Shown here piece by piece: positions 34,480 to 44,815 of a stretch of 64,000 bases of DNA. Each line of letters begins with the position of its first letter. Position 1 is the first letter of the stretch. The position numbers and the translations under genes were made by a program. The stretch comes from Trichobilharzia szidati (Eukaryota > Platyhelminthes > Trematoda > Strigeidida > Schistosomatidae). The stretch covers positions 26,110,977 to 26,174,976 of the forward strand of contig OX235271.1 of the NCBI GenBank assembly GCA_944472155.2. Direction: 5' to 3'. The notes under the pieces were generated by a model that saw nothing but the letters and a program-made list of their open reading frames with translations, made no database searches and was not told the DNA's origin.

Positions 34480-35195
34480 TTAGTAGTGTCGATCAAAAGC
34501 AACGACTATTCTGTCCAACTATTATGTAATGCATCGAGACTCCTTTGAACTTACATAATGAGGACATGCGACAGAAGCATAAGTCAAAAATCAATACACT
34601 GAATACACTGAATGTGTGTAGTTCTGATTGATAATTATGTTGACATTCGTATCATCAGAGAAAAGGTTGATAAAGTGTCGATAGCTACACGGTCATCCAT
34701 CTAAGAAAGCTATTCCTAATCATCGTATCAATGTAAATTATATTACGAGCTGCTGATTGTACCGCAAAGACTACTTCATAGCTGGGATAGGGTGAACACC
34801 TACTCAGTTTTTCGCGATTCCAGTTTCACTGTCACAACGGGTTATTATGGCAGCATATTATCACTTATGAAACTCATATCTTTATAGAGGGTTGATATAC
34901 ACATGCACTTTAGTAAGTAAGATTATCTAAGGCTTTCGCTAGAATACTAAAAATGGACAGCAGAATGACTGACATACATATCTAGCCTAACAAGCTGAGT
35001 ATGCTCCAAATCACTGAGAATGTTAAATACAACTAATTATATCAAGTGTGCAGTCTGTTGGATAAAAACTGTATGTAGTAGCTGTTAGGATGCGTATACA
35101 ATTATCTCAAGTGGCAAGTGTGATCGAACTGGGAACTTGTAAGTGTTTTTACGGTCAGAATATGAATTCCAGTGAAATGAAATCCTCAGGTCTTA
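34480..35195 (+). other. AT-rich intergenic DNA, nothing recognised
   Basis: No supported gene or repeat between the PLE tail and the SINE palindrome. Confidence 0.35.
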
Positions 35196-35198
35196 TAG

Positions 35199-35395
35199 TA
35201 TGCATGGAGGATTTCATCATGAGCTGACATCAGTTAGAGAACCACTGGAAAACCTGGGAGTACTGGACAGCTGTTTCGTCCTAGTTTGGGACTCTTCGGC
35301 TATACGCACCCACCGGGATTCGAACCCAGGACCTTCTGGTTACAAGGCGAGCTCGTAGACCATTGAGCCACTGGGACCCGATCCAAGGCAGAAGT
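35199..35395 (-). repeat. Sm-alpha-like SINE, left arm of a palindrome
   Basis: Minus strand: tRNA-like head, hammerhead motif and tail. The core reads CCGAAGA (U4 to C) and stem I is mispaired. Its outer end (TGCATGGAGG) is mirrored exactly by the outer end of the right arm. Confidence 0.87.
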
Positions 35396-35596
35396 TAGAA
35401 TTCAAGGACCATTGGATCGGGTCCCAGTGGCTTAATGGTCTACGAGTTTGCCTTGTAACCAGAAGGTCCTGGGTTCGAATCCCGGTGGGTGCGTACTGCT
35501 GAAGAGTCCCAAACTAGGACGAAACAGCTGTCCAGTACTCTCAGGTTTTCCAGTGGTTCTCTGACTAATGTCAGCTCATGATGAAATCCTCCATGC
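35396..35596 (+). repeat. Sm-alpha-like SINE, right arm, intact hammerhead
   Basis: The tRNA-like head has TGGCTTAATGG and B-box GGGTTCGAATCCC; the hammerhead follows directly. The tail ends GATGAAATCCTCCATGCA. It lies about 180 bp beyond the stop of the convergent glycosyltransferase gene. Confidence 0.9.
35493..35538 (+). ncRNA. Sm-alpha-type hammerhead ribozyme, complete core
   Basis: Stem I GTACTG (35493-35498) pairs perfectly with CAGTAC (35533-35538). CTGAAGA (35499-35505) fits CUGANGA. Stem II is GTCC/GGAC closing CAAACTA. GAAA is at 35521-35524. Stem III is ACAG/CTGT without a loop, and the cleavage triplet GTC ends at 35532. A loopless stem III suggests function as a dimer, as reported for schistosome hammerheads; that is inference for this copy. 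Confidence 0.85.
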
Positions 35597-35673
35597 AATC
35601 AAACAAAATCCCTACAAAACCAATACTTATAGTATGCACCAATAGTGGAGACAATATGGAAGTAAGCATACAC

Positions 35674-35679
35674 TTTATT
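35674..35679 (-). terminator. candidate polyadenylation signal of the glycosyltransferase gene
   Basis: AATAAA on the minus strand, about 100 bases past the stop codon at 35776. Confidence 0.55.
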
Positions 35680-35775
35680 TACAGAACAGGGTTGATAAAA
35701 CTTAATATTATTTTATGTAAATATTATGCGACAAACAGTGTGTACATCCATTCAAATACGTCAACAGAATCATCT

Positions 35776-36288
35776 TCAATTTAGTTGATACTGTGAACAA
35801 TAAAGTTGTGAATAAAACGTTACATTGAAATTGGGATCCAGTTGTTTCGTCCTCATCTCTCTCAAAATCTTCTGCATCACATAATGTTCTGTACAGTCGT
35901 AGGCGATCGGTTGAAATTCTTCACGAAATTTATTGGCGAAGAATTCCATTCGAGTTGGTATAAATTGAGAAAGGTATAATCCAATTAGACACACACCATG
36001 AGCGCTTTTCCCTGAGATACAACGTTCATGACCCCATCTCACATATCTTCCTATATATCGGGCCCGTGGATCTGATTTACTGGACAGGTAGAATTCTTTA
36101 CAGGCTCCAGGGGCACCAAGTGAAGGATTGTACACCAACGTTGGAAAGTAAAGTTCATCTGGATGTTTCATCAAATGTCTTTCAGCCTTCATTGCACTGA
36201 GTATTTCACGAGCTTTAGAATCCGTTTGGTAGAAATTGACAAAACTTCGACTGAGTGCCATGTAGAAGCTGCCTTTGCTCCAATGTAT
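35776..36288 (-). CDS. GT14 beta-1,6-N-acetylglucosaminyltransferase (core-2/GCNT-like), exon 2
   Basis: Residues 277-446 of the enzyme. The exon begins at 36288 after a TATTTTAG acceptor and keeps phase 0 with exon 1. It encodes IHWSKGSFYMALSRSFVNFY, matching the GSxYFxxSRxFV region of GCNT enzymes, and then HPDELYFPTLVYNP, whose Glu corresponds to the catalytic base of mammalian core-2 transferases. Later it has SDPRARYIGRYVRWGHERC and GKSAHGVCLIGLYLSQFIPT, followed by FANKF and the conserved terminal region. TGA is at 35778-35776. Conserved cysteines of the family are present at the expected places. The frame is intact to the stop. A GCNT enzyme adds GlcNAc in beta-1,6 linkage to mucin-type O-glycan cores in the Golgi; the exact acceptor here is not predictable. 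Confidence 0.92.
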   Translation of the reverse strand: MHWSKGSFYMALSRSFVNFYQTDSKAREILSAMKAERHLMKHPDELYFPTLVYNPSLGAPGACKEFYLSSKSDPRARYIGRYVRWGHERCISGKSAHGVCLIGLYLSQFIPTRMEFFANKFREEFQPIAYDCTEHYVMQKILREMRTKQLDPNFNVTFYSQLYCSQYQLN

Positions 36289-37104
36289 CTAAAATACCAA
36301 TGATATGAGTGCAGATTACTGTATTCATTCAGCCCAGATAATTTTATGAATTTAAAATCATGTATATACATATTTAAATATATTTATATTCTAAAAATTT
36401 GAGTTGTTTCCACTCACCTATCACAATTTTCTGCATAAAAATCCAGTCTATATAAGCTTGAGAATTTAAGACAATAGAGAACTGTTTTTCTCCAGTTTCA
36501 AATTCGTCAATACCACAAATTCATTACCTCATTATGAAGTATGGTCATTGCGTTCAGACTTTAGAATGTTTAACCTACAGTTCCATAGGGTTTCTTTTCC
36601 AAAGCTTTTCAGTTTCATCAACATTCAGTGTCGTTGGCGATGAACTATCCTCAAACTGAAGTGGATAGTACATCACTGCTTACAAATTCTTATGCTCACT
36701 CAGAGAAATTTATGTCCATTACTCACACCCGATAGAAAGACAGTTAGTTACTCATCAATGGCTCTGAATGACAGTTGTCGTATGCTGTAAACTGACGAAA
36801 TTGAACTTCTTCGAATGGCAATGAGATGATGACATTGTAAGCGGACAATCTAGTCTTCTATCTCTCAAATTTTTTGAGTATACAACGCGGAATTCCATTT
36901 AGAACGACAAAGAAAGCTCCTCTATTAATCACAGTGACATCGCAACCATCTACGTGAGCTACGAATCTTCATTATTTCAACAGATTTTCATGATGAGGTT
37001 TTGGAGGTTGAAGGTATCGACGTTCGCGAACTGTACGGAGTATACTAACGCAAGATCTTATACCAACAACTTCTATAGTGTTCGCTCTTCGAGCACCAAA
37101 GATA

Positions 37105-37375
37105 AAGCAAAAGACCAGATTTGGTTGTCCAAAGTACGTAATATATTTCGGGACCAAATCGCGGGTTGAAGTGAATGCTTAGCTGGCTAGTTATCGTACA
37201 CGCACGTGACACGACGGAGTACCAAATAGCGGGGATGCTTGACCGGAAGCCTTCAGCTAAACAAGTCGACTTAAACAGTGAGGGTCAGCATCCAGTGTTG
37301 AGTGATGATTGCTGTGGTCAATAATTTTAGGGAATTATTTACCGCTACAAGGTGTACTACAGACTTCTTATTAAT
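37105..37375 (-). repeat. unclassified dispersed repeat, copy 2
   Basis: Its reverse complement aligns with 26985-27245. A weak frame at 36954-37169 overlaps its edge but has no known domain. Confidence 0.5.
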
Positions 37376-37439
37376 ACAGCAAATTGTAATGCATGGATAG
37401 AAACTGCTTAATGTTTCAGGATGTATATATATATATATA

Positions 37440-37550
37440 TATATATACAGAGTAGACTTATTTGAGAAACATTTTCACACTGCTTTACAGCATTTATTGC
37501 TGATGACGTTCCGAGCAGGATTTTCGCTCACAGTCATATCACCTTGACAT
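37440..37550 (-). repeat. solo PLE terminal repeat (pLTR), diverged
   Basis: The minus strand reads GATATGACTGTGAGCG, then CCTGCTCGGAACGTCATCAG, matching the terminal repeats of the PLEs at 2.2 and 28 kb. Here the core position reads CTGTGA and GAAAC is GGAAC. No PLE coding is nearby. Confidence 0.6.
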
Positions 37551-38169
37551 TGGGATTATGATGTTCATTGTTTTCATGAAACTCACTTCTAGAACAAACT
37601 ATTCTTCGGTGAGAATAATTTCTGCAAGTGACTCGTCTAATCTGCTGATTGCGTGAAACTTCTGTCAGTTACTTGTTTAATCAGTTGGCGATACGCGAAT
37701 CTTCAGCAGAAGTCAACAGTCACTGAGTCGATCGATAGCTGGAAACACCTTCACCCCTTGCGAATACATTTCACCGGAAGTCAAGAATAATTTTATGACA
37801 ACTGCATATTTTTTTGATTAATTTTAATTAGGAATGAGTTGGATCGATGTGGAGCCCAATGTTATTATTGTATTATTTCCACTAGATGCGATCAAGAGGA
37901 CATAATCCAGTGAAGCCTTAGCTGTGGCACTCCCAATTTTATAGATCTGATCATTTCCAATCTATCTACATTCTCACTATGAACATCTACATCTGTCAAG
38001 TTCTTTGACAATAACACAGAATATTCATTGTTTAAGGCAAATTATCAGTTCAGCCAGATGATACTGAGAGCAAATTATGCTGAATAGTTGACTTGGATTC
38101 TAACTAATCTCTGTTGAAAAAATTAAATTGAATCGTAATTCAAGTGTTAGTTTGTAGGGATTTGGTTGA

Positions 38170-38512
38170 TTGGTTACACGATTTTATCATGATCTGACAT
38201 TAGTTAGAGAACCATTGGAAAACCACCTGGGAGTACTGGACAGCTGTTTCGTCCTAGTTTGGGACTCTTCAGCAGTACTCACCCACCGCCAAGGTTCGAA
38301 CCCAGGACCTTCTGGTTACAAGGCTAGCGAGCTCGTATACCATTAAGCCACTGGGACCCGATCCAATGGCCAGCCCATGAATTCTAACTTCTGCCAATTC
38401 ACGACATAGCGCGACCCCTAGCCAATATCTTTGGCGAGTATTGGTCCTCACAGCCGACCTGCTGCATCCTACTGGTCACGACTTCTTACTAGAACCCCAG
38501 GGAAGTACTTTT
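38170..38512 (-). repeat. Sm-alpha-like SINE, long subfamily, intact hammerhead
   Basis: The minus strand has body, tRNA-like head with extra bases (GAGCTCGCTAGCCTTG), B-box GGGTTCGAACCTT and hammerhead at 38233-38278, then the tail. Shared private changes with 39093-39450 show the two copies come from one source. Confidence 0.9.
38233..38278 (-). ncRNA. Sm-alpha-type hammerhead ribozyme, complete core
   Basis: Same 46-nt layout as the copy at 35493-35538: perfect GTACTG/CAGTAC stem I, CTGAAGA, GTCC/GGAC stem II, GAAAC, loopless stem III and GTC cleavage triplet, on the minus strand. It lies in the sense orientation of the glycosyltransferase intron, so it would be present in that pre-mRNA. 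Confidence 0.85.
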
Positions 38513-39092
38513 TGTGATGAAAATAGTGTTAGGCATGAACTAACCAACCTTCTTTGCACCACTAAATAATCCATTTCCCCCACCCTCACAACAGCAAACT
38601 TTGTTGTTATTGTATTACTTATACTTATAATCCTCTCAATCTTTTGTTTTGTTTATTTATTTATTTTTCATAAGTATGGACATAATTTAAGCTGCATTAT
38701 GACTGTTAATTTTGTGTTTCCCCTCACTATACTATATCAACAGAACATTAGATCCAATAATCTATAACATGCTAAAGTTTCCAAACTGAATCGACAATAC
38801 CGTTTGAAACAAACTCACTGTTGTTATTATTATTATTATATTTAATAATCTCAATTCGTGCTTCGAATATTTTTGACTTCATATCGTAAATGTGAACAAT
38901 TTCCTCCGGTTAATTTCGTTTTAATTTTTAATTTTATTTATATTTTGAGTAAATCAAATGCAATATTGTGACGAATGCTGAGAATTCCATTCTGTATTAT
39001 AAGTACTGTTTTTGGAATAAAGTAGATTATTATTATTATTAACTACCTACCTGAATAGGGCAAGTCGCTAGTGAGCATCTCATTGATATTCA

Positions 39093-39450
39093 CTAGCAAC
39101 TTGCCCTATTCAGGTAGGCAGTTACCTGGGGTTCCAGTAGGAAGTCGTGACCAGTAGAGTGTAGCAGGTCGGGTGTGAGGACCAATACTCGCCAAAGATA
39201 TTGGCTAGGGGTCGCGCTATGTCGTGAATTGGCAGAAGTTAGAATTCATGGGCTGGCCATTGGATCGGGTCCCAGTGGCTTAACGGTATACGAGCTCGCT
39301 AGCCTTGTAACCAGAAGGTCCTGGGTTCGAACCTTGGCGGTGGGTGAGTACTGTTGAAGAGTCCCAAATTAGGACGAAACAGCTGTCCAGTACTCCCAGG
39401 TGGTTTTCCAATGGTTCTCTAACTAATGTCAGCTCATGATGAAAATCCTG
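39093..39450 (+). repeat. Sm-alpha-like SINE, long subfamily, inverted partner
   Basis: Mirror of the 38170-38512 copy with the same insertions (CGCTAGCCTTG, CCTTGGCGGTGGG). The hammerhead at 39348-39393 has TTGAAGA (C3 to T), so it should be inactive although every other core base is kept. Confidence 0.9.
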
Positions 39451-39742
39451 TAAATTAACTTGTCTTTAAAAAACCATTTCAGCGGTGAGAAATTCAGAGC
39501 CTTAAAGTGAAAACATCCTAATAACTACCCACGTCGTTTGAAGTACGAAGAAAGGTGAATGAAAACAATTAAGCTAGGGAATGGATTCAAAAAGCGATAT
39601 ACATGTAGGCCAGAATGAGATATATGTGGAGCGAACAAAAGTGTGACTGCTAAAGAAGAAGGATATGAAATGTTCATTCACTTGTGATACTCACTTGGAA
39701 ATAAAAACATCGATTATAACGGAAGAAGTAAAACTGACTTAC

Positions 39743-40570
39743 AGGAAAGCTGAAATTCCGATTAGGCCATCTACCACGATTATCCTTGGAACCCAAGTTC
39801 TCAACGATATTCCAACCGTTTATCGCCTTCAATGCAGCAACCAACTCCCAATTCGTTCTTAACGGCAGTTCCTGTCCACTCACATTCAGAATGTATTTCC
39901 ACTTCACTTGATCATTTCGCATCAACTTGTCCGCACACAGAAGAAACACTTCGAGAATAGAATAGTGACCCCATCTAACGACAACACTCTCCGATCGGTT
40001 CACCACAATCACATTGCCACCAAAACAGTTGGCCAACGCCATTACCTCATCATAGAATACCTGTGGCGATTTCGAGTCGACGTGAATGCAGTACAGATTG
40101 TGTGGTCTGTATATCAAACGAAGAAGACGAGATACGGGTCGAATGTTCTCATGAACAGCCAAACTGAATGCCAGTGGAAATTCCTTCTCCTCCTCAGAAC
40201 ACTCCACAGTCTGACGATGGATCAATTTGAACTCCTCACATGTGTGGCGATTCGTTAGATTCCCATAACCACCATTCTCCGTCAGTCGGATCTTGTTCAA
40301 CACCCTGTAATCCATCCAACTCAGATTCCCACGAAACACATATTGACAAATCGGCTGATCCTCATCATTATACTCCCTCAACAATGAATGCAAATGACCT
40401 CGATATTTTCTGAAATAGCCTATTGCTGTCAACGAGACAACGGTAAGTATGATGAGGAACGCACAGATTATTCTCACTGTCAGCGATTTCGTGCGACGCA
40501 GTATTAACCTGTGAATCAGTCGACAAGATGATTTCACTCCATCCGATATTAGCACATATCTATATTTCAT
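39743..40570 (-). CDS. GT14 beta-1,6-N-acetylglucosaminyltransferase (core-2/GCNT-like), exon 1
   Basis: Residues 1-276. I chose the ATG at 40570 (MKYRYVLISD) because the longer frame upstream starts only with TTG. A basic cytoplasmic tail of about 33 residues with RRTK precedes a single membrane span at about 34-53 (IICAFLIILTVVSLTAIGYF), giving a type II Golgi topology. The stem and catalytic start follow: CQYVFRGNLSWMDY, FPLAFSLAVHENIRPVSRLL, the NLYCIHVDSKS motif of GCNT enzymes, WGHYSILEVFLLCADKL, and NVSGQELPLRTNWELVAAL, one of the most conserved family blocks. Several N-glycosylation sites are visible. The exon ends TTT CCT|GTAAGT at 39743 in phase 0. With exon 2 the protein is 446 residues, close to the usual 400-440. 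Confidence 0.93.
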
Positions 40571-41260
40571 GATGATGACTTGTTCCAGTGTATATTCTGT
40601 GAAGATGTTACTCAACTAGTTGATATTGAGTGTGAATGAAATCGTGAACGTGCATATACGAATGAATTCAGATTTATATAATTTACATGTGTAAATAAAT
40701 CTGAGATGAGATGAGTGAATAACAATTGAGCACAATCTTCAGGCTGTGGGTAAACAAAACTTGTAAACATGATTGTTTGTTCTTCACACACTGTGGTGTT
40801 TAATTACATTTGTTGACTTTACTAGTTATTTAGTTGGTGTGTATGATAAGTGGCAAATCGCTTAATGGGTTTGTGTTCATTACGCCTTCGTGATGTGTGT
40901 TTTTAATTGGAAACTGCATTTTTCCAATAATATTTTGGAGTTTTGTAGATGAGGCCAGAATGTTTGCGTACAGATATGTTGCACTAATAATGTGAATCTA
41001 CTAACAAGGAGAATCTAAATAATTTGTAGTTGTAATGGATGCTTTCTTTCATGTTGTTCTCCGTTGCCTGAGTTGTGTGATCGATTAGTGAAACTGTCAG
41101 TGTCCCTCCAGTAAAATCTCTTTCAGTCGTAGCTATCTCCTCCATGAATGCAATAGCTTCACTTCCTGTAGACCATAATTCATATACACAGGAGGAGTCT
41201 TACACTGGTGGTTTTCAACAACCAACACTAATTGTCAGCTTTGTACTGCACCGATTTGAT
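40571..41260 (-). other. 5' flank of the glycosyltransferase gene
   Basis: AT-rich sequence likely holding the 5' UTR and promoter. I see no firm TATA box or initiator I would defend, and no other gene. Confidence 0.4.
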
Positions 41261-41264
41261 TTGA

Positions 41265-41405
41265 TTGGTTACAGGATTTCATCATGAACTGACATTGGTT
41301 AGAAAGTCACTGAAAAACCTGTTGGTACTGGCCAACCGTTCCGTCCGAATTTGGGACTCTTCTTCAGTACACTCGCACGAACGTTCGAACCCAGGACCTT
41401 AGTGG
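41265..41405 (-). repeat. decayed Sm-alpha-like SINE 3' part
   Basis: Minus strand: B-box (GGGTTCGAACG), hammerhead remnant and tail. GAAA has become GGAA and the cleavage region GGCC, so it is inactive. Confidence 0.7.
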
Positions 41406-41409
41406 CAGG

Positions 41410-43246
41410 TGACAAAATCTGACCTTTTGAAGACAAGGAAATTCCTGAGTTATGATGGAGTATTTGGGATATTGATGTTGACTTTTCTATACATATGTTA
41501 CGAAATACTTCAGTAGACTTTTAATGAATCAACACAGACAATCACTGGAGTGAATTAACTCCTAATTCTAATCTGATAGAAATACTTCTAAAAGCAAAAT
41601 CTGAGGACGATATACAAATATGAAAGAATAAACAAGAGTAAGCTCTTCTTCCTTCAACTTCAGTTTCTCGCCACCTGAATGAGCTTTATGTGTGAACATT
41701 AACTGGGTGCACATTCGCTTTGATGACAAACTGATTTGCAAGATGGAATGTAATGTGGATGATACTCAGATTAGGTAGGGAGGAAGTGTTTGTTAAATTC
41801 TACATATCCAGGTTTGTGATATATACATGGCCTTCAGATAATTTGTTCATCAACCTTGTCTCATATGTTCAGAGTATTGTTCAAGTTGTGGACTCCTGCA
41901 GAGTATCTCACAGCATAATTAACTAAATTGCACAACAGTCTTTTTGAAACAGATTCGCAAGTTTCATGAATTAGCCCCACGTTTTGTAACTGTCATTTTA
42001 GAAGCAATAAAATGAATATGCAAGTCCGGTTCGAAAATTGCTGCACACAATCTGAAAACTTGATAGATTCATCATTGAAGGCCGTTGAAGGTCTGAGGTC
42101 GACACTGGTCGGTTTTCATTGTTGTGCTGCTATATTTTGACTAAACTAGAGTACACGTATATTCTAGTACTTCCTCGCGTTTATAATTGTGTGCTAACGT
42201 TGTGATTACTCGACGTCCACAACGTAATTCAAAAGGCACTTGCGAAGGAATACGATAGTGTATTATTGCAGCAATCAAAATTCAAAAATCGAGCGAGCAC
42301 AAAAAGTATCAATTATTGACATGCAAGATTTAGAGTAATAAACAAGTCAAAGTCCAATTACATAGTGAAAGTATACTGCGATGATGATTAATAAAACGGG
42401 TCACTACATCATTATAAATATACGAATAAGCAGCATAATTCTGGTAATATTTTGACCGAAAGCACATGGAATCCCTTAATAATCTCTGAGGAAACGAGAG
42501 TGTACTAATTATAAAGCCTAGTGAGGGTCTAGCAGTGGTAATTATGAACAAAATGGATTACTTCAAGAAGATGAATACCATTTCTAATGAACATCTAAGA
42601 CCCGAAAACAACTTCATCTTGATTTGGTCAGTTTGGAATGATTGAGAAACAGTTCGTTGAATCACTGAAACGATTGAAAGAACAGGATTGTATCTCACAA
42701 AGTTTGTGTAGATCACTGAACCCGACTGGTATGTTCACAACTAGAACATATGATTCACCAAAAGTGCAGAAAAGTGATTTTCTCATTCGACCAGTACTAA
42801 GTATGTTAAACTGATGAAAGCATGCGATAGACGAATGGTTAGTCAAACTCTCATAGCCTCCACACACTGATTTGGCAGAACACAGTGTTAAAGACATTTT
42901 TGAATCTGTTGAAAGGATGAATGGGCATCTGCCAGAAAGGCTACGTCTCAAAGGAACAAATGCTCACACTGACTTCAACTCTGGTTGGAAACTATATAAG
43001 TGTGATTAAGTCTGGAGCCTCCTGCAACTGACATCATGTAACATGAACTTGAAGATTTCATCAAGTTTTGCACAGATGTAGAGAAACAAGTGAAATATGT
43101 GATGGTATCGTCCTATTCTGCACAAACTGTGTCGAGTACTCAACAATATGATTGTGCACTTTTTGTTAGTTGTTGAAATTAAAGACATTGTACATGATTT
43201 TTGTTTAAAACGACTCATGTGTAAATATATGTAACTACAAAATATA
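41410..43246 (+). other. intergenic DNA, nothing recognised
   Basis: The minus frames at 42951-42628 and 43260-43006 show no domain or splice signals. No repeat family was matched in this 1.8-kb stretch. Confidence 0.4.
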
Positions 43247-43700
43247 CTGGATTTCATCATTAGGTAACATTAGTTAGAGAACCATTGGAAAACCTGTAAC
43301 CAATCAAATCCCTACAAACCAACACTTGAATATCAACGAGATGCTCAATTGCGACTTGCCCTATCCAGGTAGGTAGTTACCTGGGGTTCTAGTGAGAAGT
43401 CGTGACCAGTAGAATGCAGCAGGTCGGGTGTGAGGACAAATACTCGCCAAAGATATTGGCTAGGGGTCGCGCTATGCCGTGAATTGGCAGAAGTTAGAAT
43501 TCATGGGCCATTGGATCGGGTCCCAGTGGCTTAATGGTATACGAGCTCGCCTTGTAACCAGAAGGTCCTGGGTTCGAACCCCGGCGGGTGCGCACTGATG
43601 AAGAGTCCCAAATTAGGACGAAACAGCTGTCCAGTACTCGCTGCAGGTTTTCCAATGGTTCTCTAACCAATGTCAGCTCATGATGAAATCCTGTAACCCC
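43247..43700 (+). repeat. Sm-alpha-like SINE full unit preceded by an inverted tail scrap
   Basis: A minus-oriented tail (43247-43296) joins a complete plus unit. CCTACAAACCAACACTTGA occurs at 43311 and again at 43699, a 388-bp period that marks the unit as one monomer of a tandem array. The hammerhead at 43592-43637 has perfect stem II and GAAAC, but ATGAAGA for CUGAAGA and a mismatch in stem I (GCACTG). Confidence 0.88.
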
Positions 43701-43704
43701 TACA

Positions 43705-44540
43705 AACCAACACTTGAACAAATTATACTGTCGGTGGTTTCGCCTTCTCACTGGCCATTCCTGTCTACTTGCTTCACTCATACAGTGTTGTATATTTTGG
43801 ATTTATTGCAGGAATCCATTATCCTTATCCGAAGACAACTCTACAACCGGCACACAGCTTCTACCAGTAGACACAATTCCAACAGTGAGCACTTCCTTGG
43901 ATTATATTAATAATTTGTAGCAGTGGACTTTAACAAGATATCCAGGTAACCTTTTTATTAACATAACTCATTACTGCTTTTCTGACAATATATTGTTACA
44001 CTATCGTCTCAATGACTTGCATTTTTATTTGCATATTTATCATGTTATTGAGTTCGGTAGACAGTCCCTTACAACTGTTGTTCTTGTGTTATTCAAATAA
44101 ATGATTTAAATGTTAACAACAAATCTTTTTCATTTTGGCATTGTTCTTCGCATTCCCGTGTAGACATACCTGATACGCATTGTGAGCTGTTAATATTTCT
44201 AATCGTGATTTGTGTCCACTGCACATTTGGGTCAAGTCATATAGTTAACATGAGACATCAATCAACAGCTTTCTGAAGATTACATCCAAAAATCTAACAT
44301 CTCTCCAAGCTTCACCGCACTAGTCAGTCTCCTTCATCAATCGCTGCACTGCATAGTTGAATGACCGAATTCTGTCAGCCCGAAAGGACTAAATAGTGTG
44401 ACACTGGTATATGTGTCTGACATTGGTAACTCTGTATTGATCAACCAATGAAAAGGTGACCCTTCTTGTGATTTTTTGTCGACTAGTATTAAAAACCACT
44501 CGGCATTTTTTTCTAAAGTACTACTAATACATCCTTCCCA
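43705..44540 (+). other. AT-rich DNA, nothing recognised
   Basis: The overlapping frames at 43680-43920 show no domain. No repeat matched. Confidence 0.35.
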
Positions 44541-44542
44541 CC

Positions 44543-44815
44543 AGGTCGGAACACCTTAGAGGACATAGCAGGAGAGTTCAAAAGCCAAGAAGAAATCATA
44601 TTGCTGTTGAGTACTGGTTCTCACACAGAGTCATAAACTCTTGGAACCGACTCCCAGAAGAAGTGGTGTCTGCAACCTCAGTTGATTCGTTCAAGAAGGG
44701 TTTGGACAACCACAGAAGTTTACTAGAAAAGGATTAACATAGGCTCCAAGCCTTCTATCCTCAAACAATAAATCTGAAATCTGAATCTGAAATCTGAATC
44801 TGTTTAGTCTGTTAC
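44543..44815 (+). mobile_element. CR1/Jockey-like non-LTR retrotransposon, extreme 3' end
   Basis: A 64-codon frame (44543-44737) encodes RSEHLRGHSRRVQKPRRNHI, VEYWFSHRVINSWNRLPEEV and TSVDSFKKGLDNHRS, then a stop; this is the conserved C-terminus of many CR1/Jockey-like ORF2 proteins (RxxNxWNxLPxxVV, FKxxLD). It is followed at 44765-44805 by tandem AATCTG/AAATCTG units, the short-repeat 3' end typical of CR1-type elements. Only this tail is present. Confidence 0.75.

Larger units (their letters stand above)
36289..39742 (-). other. single intron of the glycosyltransferase gene, repeat-rich
   Basis: A 3.45-kb intron with a GTAAGT donor (39742-39737) and TTTTAG acceptor. It holds an unclassified repeat (37105-37375), an AT dinucleotide run (about 37424-37446), a solo PLE repeat (37440-37550) and an inverted pair of Sm-alpha-like SINEs (38170-39450). 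The remaining stretches show nothing recognisable. Confidence 0.8.

Noticed and set aside
35461..35490. Possible functional tRNA genes at the many GGTTCGAATCC B-boxes
   Set aside because: The D and anticodon arms do not form a cloverleaf and each lies at a fixed distance from a hammerhead or RTE tail, so these are SINE heads.
37424..37446. AT dinucleotide run as a promoter element
   Set aside because: A plain microsatellite inside an intron.
38269..39357. Two identical 60-residue frames (38451-38269 minus, 39175-39357 plus) that could look like a duplicated small gene
   Set aside because: They are translations of the tRNA-like head and body of inverted SINE copies; no start context, splice signal or domain supports a gene.
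44765..44805. AATCTG repeats as telomere-like sequence
   Set aside because: They follow directly on the stop of a CR1/Jockey-like C-terminus and are better explained as the element's own 3' repeats.
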